A stretch of 64,000 bases of DNA from a virus: IMG/VR virus record IMGVR_UViG_3300030685_000016, positions 1 through 64,000 of that record, one strand, 5' to 3'. A program made the translations under genes and the position numbers. Below the pieces are notes generated by a model that had not been told where the DNA came from, made no database searches, and saw nothing but the letters and a program-made list of their open reading frames with translations. How positions within the stretch are numbered: position 1 is the first letter of the stretch; the number at the start of each line of letters is the position of its first letter. Shown here in pieces: positions 57,308-63,919 of the stretch.

Positions 57308-58039
57308 CTAAAATGGTCATTTTAACCATTTCTTTTCATGTAATTTGTTATCTAAATTATCAAAGTTCCACATAGAACTTATAATTTGTGCAGCCTTGGC
57401 AACCTCATGTAAAGAATCTTTTTTACATAATATTTTTTCATGTATTGTAGTTGCAACTATAAATCCAACTACTTCATCTACACCATGTATTGCATAAAAT
57501 ATGGCAGACTTAACATTATTAGGTTCCATAAATGCATATAATACTGGATATTCTTCTTTAACTTCCTTTAAATCTTCAATAAATATATATCCGTCTTTTT
57601 CTAATTGAGTTAAAAATTTAGCAATTAATGATAAATTTATTCTTTGATACTGTAAAGCCACTGGTGAAGTACCTGTTGAAGTAACCTCTGCTGCTGCAGA
57701 AGCAAACAAAAAAGGCAATCCTGCTAAGTTAGAAGTACCATTAGAATATTCAAATACTAAAGCTCTATCTGCACAAGCATTTATTGCTACGTCTTGTAAT
57801 AATACAATTACTTCTTCAGAAAATTGTTTTCTCAATCTATTACCCACTTTATGAGTTTCTTTTTCTATTTGTACTCTTCTAGCAATCTTTTCATCTATAG
57901 CTTGGCCTGATGAACTTCAAGAAAAAATTATAAACCCTATTAAAGCTAAGGGTAATGCAGCTGCAAGTAAAAACAATATAACTGCCCAAATTCCTTCTTG
58001 TTGTAATAAATACATTAAAAATTTAACTAATGCCTCCAT
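57308..58039 (-). CDS. Membrane-anchored GAF-like protein
   Basis: 243 residues from ATG at 58039: MEALVKFLMYLLQQEGIWAV, a transmembrane segment (AVILFLLAAALPLALIGFII), a short coiled coil and a C-terminal GAF-like alpha/beta domain (VAINACADRALVFEYSNGT, KSAIFYAIHG, EVVGFIVATTIHEKIL). TGA gives Trp after the TM (FSW) and three codons before the end (KWLK-W-PF); the stop is TAG. Role unknown; may sense a ligand or act at the membrane. Confidence 0.7.
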
Positions 58040-58083
58040 TTATTTTTGGATTTTTAAAATTAACTACTCTAAATTATTTTATG

Positions 58084-58091
58084 CAAAGTTA
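58084..58091 (-). promoter_or_regulatory. Bacteroidetes-type -7 element
   Basis: Minus-strand TAACTTTG (TAnnTTTG) upstream of the membrane GAF-like gene, giving a leader of about 40 nt. An AT-only inverted repeat lies just upstream. Confidence 0.5.
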
Positions 58092-58107
58092 TGAATAATT
58101 ATCAGAT

Positions 58108-58140
58108 AAAATTATAAATCTTTTAAAAATTTATAATTTT
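58108..58140. repeat. Perfect 12-bp AT inverted repeat
   Basis: AAAATTATAAAT (58108-58119) and ATTTATAATTTT (58129-58140) with a 9-nt spacer, upstream of a TAnnTTTG element. The decamer TATAAATCTT inside it also occurs at 60464-60473. Possible operator or phage-specific promoter element. Confidence 0.5.
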
Positions 58141-58180
58141 AAACTAAATATACTTTAAACATTAACATTATCATATCAAT

Positions 58181-58211
58181 AAAAATAGGAGACAATTATC
58201 TTGCCTCCTAT
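58181..58211 (-). terminator. Rho-independent terminator after phoH
   Basis: Minus-strand ATAGGAG ... CTCCTAT 7-bp stem with a 13-nt loop followed by TTTTT, 4 nt after the TAG stop of phoH. It separates the early block from the membrane GAF-like gene. Confidence 0.75.
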
Positions 58212-58214
58212 GAT

Positions 58215-58898
58215 CTAAATTCCATTATCCCGAAGTAATGTAAGTATTTGTGGTATAAGAGGGTTTCTCACACAATCTTCATCAGCAAATTCTACTGTTC
58301 CAATAAGATTTGTTTCTTTAAAAATTTCAAACATAGTTGTTAGACATGAATCTTTAGGATTTTTCTTATCTATTTGTTCTATATCTCCAAGGAAAATATA
58401 TTTAGAATTTTCTCCTATACGAGTCATAATAGTTTTAAATGTATGATCTGTAATATTCTGTGATTCATCTACAATAACTATAGAGTTGTCAATACTTAGT
58501 CCCCTAATAAATGCAATTGGTAATACTTCTACTACACCTTCTTTCATTAATTTTTTGCAAGTATCCTTACCACATAGTTTATCAATATTCCATGTATAAG
58601 ACATCATAAATGGTTCCATTTTATCTTCTGCAGAACCAGGTAAAAATCCTAGTTCTTCCTGTGGAATAGTAGTGATTGATTTAATCAATACTATTTTTTT
58701 ATACCTTTCTCCTAATAAATTTAAAGCAGTAGCTAATGCGCAATAAGTTTTTCCTGTTCCAGATGATCCAATTGCTATAACTACTTCTTTTCGTTTAATT
58801 AGGTTTACCATTTCACCTTGTTTAATAGTTCTTGGTATAAAATTCTGTACTAAATTCGGCTGTTTCTCGGGTAGCTCGTCTCTTTTTCCTCTTCCCAT
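58215..58898 (-). CDS. phoH: PhoH-like ATPase
   Basis: 227 residues, TAG stop. Walker A IGSSGTGKT (43-51) and Walker B IVIVDESQN (about 140-148), with VLIKSITTIPQEELGFLPGS between and GDIEQID after, all typical of PhoH, a P-loop ATPase common in phages whose exact role is unsettled. Its only Trp is TGG. Flanked by terminators on both sides. Part of the standard-code block. Confidence 0.9.
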   Translation of the reverse strand: MGRGKRDELPEKQPNLVQNFIPRTIKQGEMVNLIKRKEVVIAIGSSGTGKTYCALATALNLLGERYKKIVLIKSITTIPQEELGFLPGSAEDKMEPFMMSYTWNIDKLCGKDTCKKLMKEGVVEVLPIAFIRGLSIDNSIVIVDESQNITDHTFKTIMTRIGENSKYIFLGDIEQIDKKNPKDSCLTTMFEIFKETNLIGTVEFADEDCVRNPLIPQILTLLRDNGI

Positions 58899-58913
58899 AT
58901 TTAATTTTTAGTT

Positions 58914-58944
58914 AATAAAAAACCCATTGTTATTACAATGGGTT
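58914..58944 (-). terminator. Rho-independent terminator
   Basis: Minus-strand AACCCATTG-TAATAA-CAATGGGTT is a perfect 9-bp stem with a 6-nt loop, followed by TTTTATT. It ends the transcript coming from the tRNA/HNH/HTH genes before phoH. Confidence 0.85.
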
Positions 58945-59022
58945 GAGTTATATTAGTTGATGTGAGATTAATTTTCCGAAATTATTATAAATTTTCCTAT
59001 TTGTCACATACCTTATAACTTC

Positions 59023-59202
59023 TTACCATTTAGGTTTTAATTTTCCATAATTTGGAACTACATCACCAATTAATTCTGGAGCATAGTTTTTTAACACCTC
59101 TTTTATATATTTTTTAGATGGATTACCTAAAGCTAATTGTATAGCGTGATATGTTAATCCCTCTTTTCTTAATTCTATTATTCTTTCTTCTTGTTCATTC
59201 AT
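59023..59202 (-). CDS. Small HTH-type DNA-binding protein
   Basis: 59 residues from ATG at 59202 (MNEQEERIIELRKEGLTYHAIQLALGNPSKKYIKEVLKNYAPEL...), chosen because an upstream start would overlap the previous gene and adds an unrelated N-terminus. EERIIELRKEGLTYHAIQLALG...KYIKEVL looks like a helix-turn-helix. Ends in the terminator region. Possible early regulator; Trp is TGG. Confidence 0.65.
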   Translation of the reverse strand: MNEQEERIIELRKEGLTYHAIQLALGNPSKKYIKEVLKNYAPELIGDVVPNYGKLKPKW

Positions 59203-59204
59203 AA

Positions 59205-59420
59205 TTAAAATCTTGTTGGAATACATCCAGATTCCACAATATCCCATTTATAAAAAGATCCATCTGGAAATTTAAACTCTTTTAATTTATCAATTATTTC
59301 TTGATTATCAATTCTTAATTTTAAATACTCATTTACTTGAACATAAAATGCTGGCATATCAATTACTCTTACAAGTGGAAACCGTGCACTCATTTTATAT
59401 ATTTCATTAAATTTTTCCAT
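59205..59420 (-). CDS. Small hypothetical early protein
   Basis: 71 residues: MEKFNEIYKMSARFPLVRVIDMPAFYV...LRIDNQEIIDKLKEF...SFYKWDIVESGCIPTRF. Overlaps the HNH gene by one base (TAATG) and precedes the HTH gene closely. Trp is TGG. Function not recognised. Confidence 0.7.
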   Translation of the reverse strand: MEKFNEIYKMSARFPLVRVIDMPAFYVQVNEYLKLRIDNQEIIDKLKEFKFPDGSFYKWDIVESGCIPTRF

Positions 59421-59968
59421 TACTTTCTATACTTAGCTCTTGCAGAGTCCTTATTCTTAGATTTAAATGTATCTAATTGAGAATCACAGTTTGGGCAGAT
59501 TAATCTTAAATTAGTTCTCTCATTATTGTCTGCATTTCCATCAATATGATCTAAAATAAAAACTAAATTTTCACCATTCCACATATCCTCCATCTTACAT
59601 ATAGAACATTTATGATTCTGTTCTTCTAAAAAATGTTTTTTATAATGCTGCATATTTTTTTGACCATATGCAATAGAATTATCTAACTGATATTCTTGAT
59701 AATGTTTTTTACTTTGATATTCTCCTCTACAACTTATAGAACAACACTCTGTTCTACCTCCTCTACCATCTTTTGCTGGTTTAAATTCTTTGCCACAATT
59801 TGGGCATATTTCGTTAAGAATTTTGTTTTTTCTATTAGGTACATCAATACCTAATTTTAATGCCCATTGTTTAATTGTTTTATCCGAAACCCCAAACATT
59901 TTTCCTAATGTAGTATAAGGTAACTTATCTACTATTAATAATTGTTCTAATTCCTCTTTTGTTGTCAT
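59420..59968 (-). CDS. HNH endonuclease with N-terminal HTH
   Basis: 182 residues. N-terminal HTH (KLPYTTLGKMFGVSDKTIKQWALKLG), a zinc ribbon (CPNCGKEF...CCSISC), and an HNH domain with a second zinc site (KCSICKMED, LDHIDGNADNNERTNLRLICPNC). This layout matches phage homing-type HNH endonucleases. Both Trp are TGG. It lies right after the UCA tRNA, inside the standard-code block. Confidence 0.88.
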   Translation of the reverse strand: MTTKEELEQLLIVDKLPYTTLGKMFGVSDKTIKQWALKLGIDVPNRKNKILNEICPNCGKEFKPAKDGRGGRTECCSISCRGEYQSKKHYQEYQLDNSIAYGQKNMQHYKKHFLEEQNHKCSICKMEDMWNGENLVFILDHIDGNADNNERTNLRLICPNCDSQLDTFKSKNKDSARAKYRK

Positions 59969-59974
59969 TTATCA

Positions 59975-60006
59975 TTTTACATTTACACTTACACTTACAC
60001 TTACAT
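59975..60006. repeat. TTACAC-type hexamer tandem repeat
   Basis: About five consecutive hexamers TTACAT/TTACAC lie between the HNH start and the 3' end of the UCA tRNA. On the minus strand this is GTGTAA repeats in the tRNA 3' trailer. It may be a slippage site, a processing spacer or chance; no gene covers it. Confidence 0.6.
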
Positions 60007-60008
60007 TG

Positions 60009-60081
60009 CGCCTTCACTTCGATTCGAACGAAGATCTAATAATTTTGAAGATTATTGTTTTAGCCGTTAAACTACGAAGAC
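60009..60081 (-). tRNA. tRNA with anticodon UCA (opal-decoding, probably tRNA-Trp)
   Basis: A complete 73-nt cloverleaf. Acceptor GTCTTCG pairs with TGAAGGC (two G-U pairs); D stem GTTT/AAAC; anticodon stem ATAAT/ATTAT with loop CTTCAAA, so positions 34-36 are TCA; 5-nt variable region; T stem CTTCG/CGAAG with loop TTCGAAT. The discriminator is G73, as in bacterial tRNA-Trp, and CCA is not encoded. UCA reads UGA codons. No Sec-type long acceptor or variable arm is present. It lies 15 nt downstream of a small early gene with a TACCTTTG promoter, so it is probably made early. Charging with Trp is inferred from G73 and from Trp at TGA sites in conserved motifs. Confidence 0.93.
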
Positions 60082-60096
60082 ATTTCTTTATATATT

Positions 60097-60312
60097 TTAA
60101 AATCTTCTTCGGGTAATTATATTTATACCTTCTAGAATGTCTTCTAGTTTACTTTTATCGCCATAATAATATAACCAACCCCTATCTGTTATTGTAGTAT
60201 CAAATACTTCTATATCATCTCCCTCAATTCTTACTGTCCAATTCTTTTTACACCATTCCTGGTCATTCGCATTGAATCTAAAACCGTGCTTTGTCAATAC
60301 TTCATCCATCAT
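60097..60312 (-). CDS. Small early protein upstream of the UCA tRNA
   Basis: 71 residues from the ATG at 60312 (MMDEVLTKHGFRFNANDQEWCKKNW...), which follows AAAGGA; a GTG start at 60333 would fall inside the promoter octamer. It reads TVRIEGDDIEVFD...GWLYYYG and ends IITRRRF. The three Trp are TGG. Only 15 nt separate it from the tRNA, so both probably come from the same early transcript. Function unknown. Confidence 0.7.
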   Translation of the reverse strand: MMDEVLTKHGFRFNANDQEWCKKNWTVRIEGDDIEVFDTTITDRGWLYYYGDKSKLEDILEGINIITRRRF

Positions 60313-60332
60313 TCCTTTATATTTTACATACA

Positions 60333-60340
60333 CAAAGGTA
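60333..60340 (-). promoter_or_regulatory. Bacteroidetes-type promoter TACCTTTG before the tRNA unit
   Basis: Minus-strand TACCTTTG fits TAnnTTTG and is identical to the element at 62836-62843. Transcription would start about 10 nt downstream, just before the AAAGGA/ATG of the small early gene, and run into the UCA tRNA. No clear -33 box. The host sigma factor is the likely reader. Confidence 0.55.
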
Positions 60341-60420
60341 ACAAATTTTTTTATAAAAAATCTTAAAATATAAAAAATATAAAAAATTTTACTTCTATAT
60401 ATTTTTAAACTTAATATTTC

Positions 60421-60473
60421 AAGATTTATAAAAGTTAATCCTTAAAAATTAATTCAATTCATTTATAAATCTT
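60421..60473. repeat. 12-bp inverted repeat in divergent intergenic region
   Basis: AAGATTTATAAA (60421-60432) and TTTATAAATCTT (60462-60473) are perfect inverted copies with a 29-nt spacer, inside the 220-bp AT-rich gap between the early minus-strand gene and the plus-strand transglycosylase. Its right arm shares TATAAATCTT with the repeat at 58108-58140. Candidate binding site. Confidence 0.5.
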
Positions 60474-60522
60474 ATCAATAAAAAAATTCATCAATTTTAT
60501 TTTTTATGTAAAATATAATCTT

Positions 60523-60530
60523 TAATTTTG
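60523..60530 (+). promoter_or_regulatory. Bacteroidetes-type -7 element for the transglycosylase gene
   Basis: Plus-strand TAATTTTG (TAnnTTTG) 25 nt before the ATG of the only large plus-strand gene. No clear -33 box. The leader would be about 17 nt. Confidence 0.4.
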
Positions 60531-60554
60531 TAAAATCAATAATCATTAAACAAC

Positions 60555-61520
60555 ATGGTAACTGAAATAAATTGAATTGAAAATAAACAAACTGGTAAAA
60601 AAATAAACTGGTTACAGAAAGGATATAAACTTCCATCTAAAATAGAACGTGCAAAACGTCAAATGGTAATAGAAAGTAATTTAGATTCACTTGCTACTTC
60701 ACCCAAAGGAGCTTATGGATGATTTCAGATGTTACCTGGTACTCATAATGATTATGTAAAAGAAACTGGAGATAGATCATCCTTTGGTCATTTATCTAAT
60801 TTTGATCAGGCTTTTAAAGAACGAAATTGATATATGGATAAACTTAATAATCTTGATTTTTTAAAAGATAAACCTGGAACTCCATTAGTAAAAGCAGCTA
60901 AAACTTATGCTACATATAATGCAGGTCCGGGTCCAATAGTAAATGCACTTAATGATGCTAAAGCTAGAGGAGAAGATATTTATAATAGTCTTGGCTGATT
61001 AAATGATATACCAGAAGAAAGTCGTAATTATGTAAATAAAATGTTTGGAAAAGATCCTACATTTGAACAAAAATATAAAGAGTCAAAGTCTAATCCTAAT
61101 GCTTCCTTTCTTAAGAAAATAAAATTTCAAGCAGGAGGATTATTTAATACTAATAAAACAGCATATGTTGATAGTGTATTAAATGCAAATAAACATTTGG
61201 ATTGAGTAAAAAGATTATTTGAAAATCATCCTATATCTATTCCAACTCCTAAAGATATATCCTCAGAAAAAGGAATGATGTCAACACATCTAATGTCTGA
61301 TAATAATGAAGGATATATGTTTCCAAGATTACAATTAATTAATGGTAAACTAACTGACTTAGGAAATAGAGCTGAAGATTATGCAAGGGATACTAATACT
61401 GGAATACAATTACCAAAAATACAAGGAACTTGATTGGCAAGAAATGGTTATAAACAAGGAACAGGAGTTTTAATAAAATATCAAAAAGGAAATAAATTAT
61501 TTTTAATTCCTAAAAACTAA
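60555..61520 (+). CDS. Lytic transglycosylase-like SLT domain protein (TGA=Trp)
   Basis: 321 residues when TGA is Trp; six of the seven Trp are TGA, so a standard-code reading misses the gene entirely. SLT-type core: VIESNLD with probable catalytic E40, SPKGAYGWFQMLPGT (W56 is TGA and sits in the normally conserved G-x-x-Q segment), and TYATYNAGPGPIV (about 119-129). The C-terminal half has FLKKIKFQAGGLF, the shared GG motif, then a second domain with PTPKDIS...GYMFPRLQLING. A peptidoglycan-cleaving virion or lysis protein; the GG motif and C-terminal domain hint at virion association. It is followed by a tiny open frame and a terminator. Confidence 0.88.
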
Positions 61521-61556
61521 ATAGATAATTAATTAATAATTTTAATAATTAAACAC

Positions 61557-61604
61557 ATGGCTTGTAAGACAAAACCCAAAGCTCCAGTTAAACCTAAGAA
61601 ATAG
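61557..61604 (+). CDS. Possible 15-residue Lys/Pro-rich peptide
   Basis: MACKTKPKAPVKPKK with TAG stop, between the transglycosylase and the terminator. No Shine-Dalgarno. It could be a true micro-protein or chance; composition (Lys/Pro, initial MAC) is non-random but the length is too short to judge. Confidence 0.3.
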   Translation: MACKTKPKAPVKPKK

Positions 61605-61612
61605 GTTAAACA

Positions 61613-61652
61613 AAAATCCCATTATCTTCATTGATAATGGGATTTCTTTTTT
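61613..61652. terminator. Bidirectional terminator between convergent genes
   Basis: AAATCCCATTATC (61614-61626) and GATAATGGGATTT (61633-61645) form a perfect 13-bp stem with a 6-nt loop. The plus side runs into CTTTTTT and the minus side into TTTTTG, so it can end both the transglycosylase transcript and the HNH transcript (whose TAA stop lies in it). Confidence 0.9.
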
Positions 61653-61980
61653 ATAATCCAGATACATTCATATCATGTTTAACTTTTACTCTACTCTTTT
61701 TCCTTTTAATCTTCCTTTTCTTAGTCTTTCCACTTTTAAATATCCCATGTTCTAAACTATGACAACCTTTACATAATGTCACTAACCAAGAATTCGGTAC
61801 TTCCCACGGCATTCCATCACCATACTTCTTATGATGTACTTGTAATAACTTAGTGGCTCCACATTTTACACATCTATATCCATCCCTCTCTAATATCTCT
61901 TCTCTCTTCTTCAACCATTCTTCTCTAAGAAGAAGTTGAGCATACATCTTCTTCGTCATTTTCCATTGTTGGTTTACCAT
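61651..61980 (-). CDS. HNH endonuclease
   Basis: 109 residues from ATG at 61980 (MVNQQWKMTKKMYAQ...); starts at 61959 or 61992 are also possible, and a TTG at 62019 is less likely. HNH core: REEWLKKREEILERDGYRCVKCGATKLLQVHHKKYGDG...LVTLCKGCHSLEHG with two CxxC knuckles, then a Lys/Arg-rich tail (KKRKIKRKKSRVKVK). It overlaps the 45-residue gene. All Trp are TGG. Confidence 0.82.
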   Translation of the reverse strand: MVNQQWKMTKKMYAQLLLREEWLKKREEILERDGYRCVKCGATKLLQVHHKKYGDGMPWEVPNSWLVTLCKGCHSLEHGIFKSGKTKKRKIKRKKSRVKVKHDMNVSGL

Positions 61981-62062
61981 ACAATATAGCATCAGTAGTT
62001 GTTCTAACAAAATCTTCAAACAATTCCATCTCTACTTTACTAATCCATACTCCATTATTCAT
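61925..62062 (-). CDS. 45-residue acidic protein
   Basis: MNNGVWISKVEMELFEDFV...ILYGKPTMENDEEDVCSTSS, TAG stop, Trp TGG. Its ATG overlaps the upstream TAA as TAATG, which supports coupled translation. It overlaps the HNH gene in another frame. Function unknown. Confidence 0.5.
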   Translation of the reverse strand: MNNGVWISKVEMELFEDFVRTTTDAILYGKPTMENDEEDVCSTSS

Positions 62063-62814
62063 TATAATACAACCTCTACATATTTATTTGGATGCTTCAA
62101 TCTATCCAATTCTTCTTTAATCTGCTTATTTTCTTTTAAAACAATATCTAACTGCAATGCCATCGTATCAATTTTTAAATCTGTCTTATCTAATCTATCT
62201 TCATGATTCTGTAACTTAAATACAATCGCTTGTTCTAACTCATTTAAATGAAATATCTTCTCATTTATCATTAATCCAGTATCTTTATCTTTAACACCTG
62301 TCCTAATTATATCCAAATATCCCTTCTCTGCTAAACTCTTATTATGCTTCACAACTGTATTATAAGACAAATTAATAATCTCCGCTAACTTCGTATCTGT
62401 ATACGTAAGCTTTCCAAACCCCTCTAAATCCTTAAACATATATTGTTGAGTCGCAACTATATACGCCTTTTCATTAGCAGTTAGATTCTTCATTTCTAAA
62501 AACTCCAACGAGAACGGTTCAAAATTCTTATAAGGATTAAAATGATAAACATTTTTTCTCCCATCCTTTGTAACCTCAATATATCCCAATTCCTTTAAAG
62601 TCTTAATTGATTTCAACACCGTAGGTTTAGAACTACTCGATAACTCCATTATTGTTTCTATTGATGGAAAACACGTCTTCGTCACCTTATTCTGATGTTT
62701 CTTTATACATACATATATCAACAAATCCTTAGGTGATAAATCCGTACCTCTTGTCATATCATTTGGCAACTGAACATGCTGTAACGATTCTTTTTTCTGA
62801 TTTTCTTCTTCCAT
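62062..62814 (-). CDS. Two-winged-helix DNA-binding protein, Rep/regulator candidate
   Basis: 250 residues from ATG at 62814 (MEEENQKKESLQHV), chosen because the promoter octamer 62836-62843 covers any earlier start. First winged helix: LSPKDLLIYVCIKKH...CFPSIETIMELSSSSKPTVLKSIKTLKELGYIEV. Second: LTYTDTKLAEIINLSYNTVVKHNKSLAEKGYLDI. C-terminal coiled coil (ALQLDIVLKENKQIKEELD). No Trp. Paired wHTH domains next to iterons resemble plasmid-type replication initiators, but a transcription regulator is equally possible. Confidence 0.75.
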   Translation of the reverse strand: MEEENQKKESLQHVQLPNDMTRGTDLSPKDLLIYVCIKKHQNKVTKTCFPSIETIMELSSSSKPTVLKSIKTLKELGYIEVTKDGRKNVYHFNPYKNFEPFSLEFLEMKNLTANEKAYIVATQQYMFKDLEGFGKLTYTDTKLAEIINLSYNTVVKHNKSLAEKGYLDIIRTGVKDKDTGLMINEKIFHLNELEQAIVFKLQNHEDRLDKTDLKIDTMALQLDIVLKENKQIKEELDRLKHPNKYVEVVL

Positions 62815-62835
62815 ATTTTTAATTAATTTAATATA

Positions 62836-62843
62836 CAAAGGTA
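62836..62843 (-). promoter_or_regulatory. Promoter element TACCTTTG for the winged-helix gene
   Basis: Identical octamer to the one before the UCA tRNA unit; minus strand, 22 nt before the chosen ATG. It fits TAnnTTTG. Two early units sharing one exact element suggest joint early expression by host sigma. Confidence 0.5.
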
Positions 62844-62890
62844 AAGAAATTTTTTCATATTTTACCTATTTTATAAAAAGTTTTAAATCA

Positions 62891-62925
62891 CTTCCCACAA
62901 CTTCCCCACATTCCATTTTCCCACA
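62891..62925. repeat. Three TTCCCACA-type short repeats
   Basis: CTTCCCACA, CTTCCCCACA and TTTTCCCACA lie close together upstream of the winged-helix gene. They differ from the DnaA box TTATCCACA by about two bases. They could be low-affinity DnaA sites or part of the iteron-bearing region; weak evidence. Confidence 0.4.
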
Positions 62926-63003
62926 TTATCAATAGTCAATTTATAGAATTTCCCAATCTCAACATTATCATATTTCCTCATCTCCAAAAATTTTACTATT
63001 CCA

Positions 63004-63062
63004 TTTCAAAAAGTACCCGACACTTTTTCAAAATGTACCCCATAGGATTTCAAAAAGTACCC
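63004..63062. repeat. Three iteron-like direct repeats with exact 22-bp spacing
   Basis: TTTCAAAAAGTACCC at 63004 and 63048 and TTTCAAAATGTACCC at 63026 begin exactly 22 bp apart, about two helical turns, so all face the same side of DNA. They lie in the 367-bp gene-free stretch 62844-63210 together with C-rich short repeats, an AT-rich segment (about 63128-63156) and the palindrome ATTCGCGAAT (63165-63174). This is the layout of an iteron origin or an operator for the adjacent winged-helix protein. Confidence 0.75.
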
Positions 63063-63164
63063 TCTAACTATATATACTACATACTGAAAAAACTAAACTT
63101 AAAGGGGATTTCCTTTCCCACTTTTCCCCAAAAAATTTTTTTCTAAAAATTTTAAAGATTCGTG

Positions 63165-63174
63165 ATTCGCGAAT
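63165..63174. repeat. 10-bp palindrome ATTCGCGAAT
   Basis: Perfect palindrome, rare CG-containing sequence in a very AT-rich region, 100 bp from the iterons and 37 bp downstream of the end of the GIY-YIG gene. A related half ATTCGTGATTCG lies just before it. Possible binding site. Confidence 0.45.
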
Positions 63175-63210
63175 TGAGAATTTTAAGAAAATATGAAATT
63201 CTAATTTATC

Positions 63211-63870
63211 TTATTCTTTAAATTTCCAAATAAATCCATAGATAGTTTTTCTACTACTACCACAACATTCTCCAATTTTATTAGACTTAGTTTTTTGAAC
63301 TAATCCTTCAATAGATCTTGCAGCATCTGCAATTGAATTAAACTCCTCAATTAAATTATCCTCCAAATCATATTTCTGAACCTTCTTCTTTTTATCATTC
63401 TGTGATTCTGACAACTTCTTTTTAGTTTCTTCTGATTTAACATATCCAGTCCTTCCGAGAGATAAATTATCTAATTGTTCTTGAGTTTTAGGAATAGTTT
63501 TTAAATGTTCCTTCATCTCTTCTGTATGTTTATATCCAATATTACCTTCTCCTCCCTTATTTAGATTATACCCAAATTCAGACATATCTGTCTTATATAA
63601 TTTTATATATCTTTTTTCTAACTTATTCAACACCCTCTTAAGTTTTTCTTTATCTGGTGTTGGTTTAAATTTAATTATAACCTCATATCTAAAATTCTCA
63701 AATCCATATTTTCTAATAGCATTTCCAAAATACGTCTGACTTTTTATATCCTCATTTTTATGATGACTTTTTCTACTACTCTCATTAATCGTCTGTCCAA
63801 CATACCTCTTTCCACTTGGGGAAATATATACATAAATTAATCCAATTCTAAACTCCTTTACACTAACCAT
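63211..63870 (-). CDS. GIY-YIG homing endonuclease with NUMOD-type tail
   Basis: 219 residues. GIY-YIG core at the start: LIYVYISPSGKRYVGQTINES...HHKNED...YFGNAIRKYGFENFRYEVI, with R and E residues of the usual catalytic set; then NUMOD3-like YKHTEEMKEHLKT / GYVKSEETKKKLSES and a NUMOD1-like C-terminus (VQKYDLEDNLIEEFNSIADAARSI). SegA-like phage endonuclease. One Trp (TGG). Typical mobile selfish gene of phages. Confidence 0.9.
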   Translation of the reverse strand: MVSVKEFRIGLIYVYISPSGKRYVGQTINESSRKSHHKNEDIKSQTYFGNAIRKYGFENFRYEVIIKFKPTPDKEKLKRVLNKLEKRYIKLYKTDMSEFGYNLNKGGEGNIGYKHTEEMKEHLKTIPKTQEQLDNLSLGRTGYVKSEETKKKLSESQNDKKKKVQKYDLEDNLIEEFNSIADAARSIEGLVQKTKSNKIGECCGSSRKTIYGFIWKFKE

Positions 63871-63919
63871 AATTTCTAATTTTTAAATTTTTACTATATT
63901 TTATCTATTTTATCTGATA

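Noticed and set aside
1-60000. Many broken genes as pseudogenes or sequencing frameshifts
   Set aside because: All breaks are in-frame TGA within one frame, never TAA/TAG or shifts, and occur at Trp positions of conserved motifs.
60009-60081. Selenocysteine tRNA
   Set aside because: Anticodon UCA fits, but the tRNA has normal 7-bp acceptor and 5-bp T stems, a short variable region and 73 nt; tRNA-Sec is longer with an extended variable arm. Also TGA is far too frequent.
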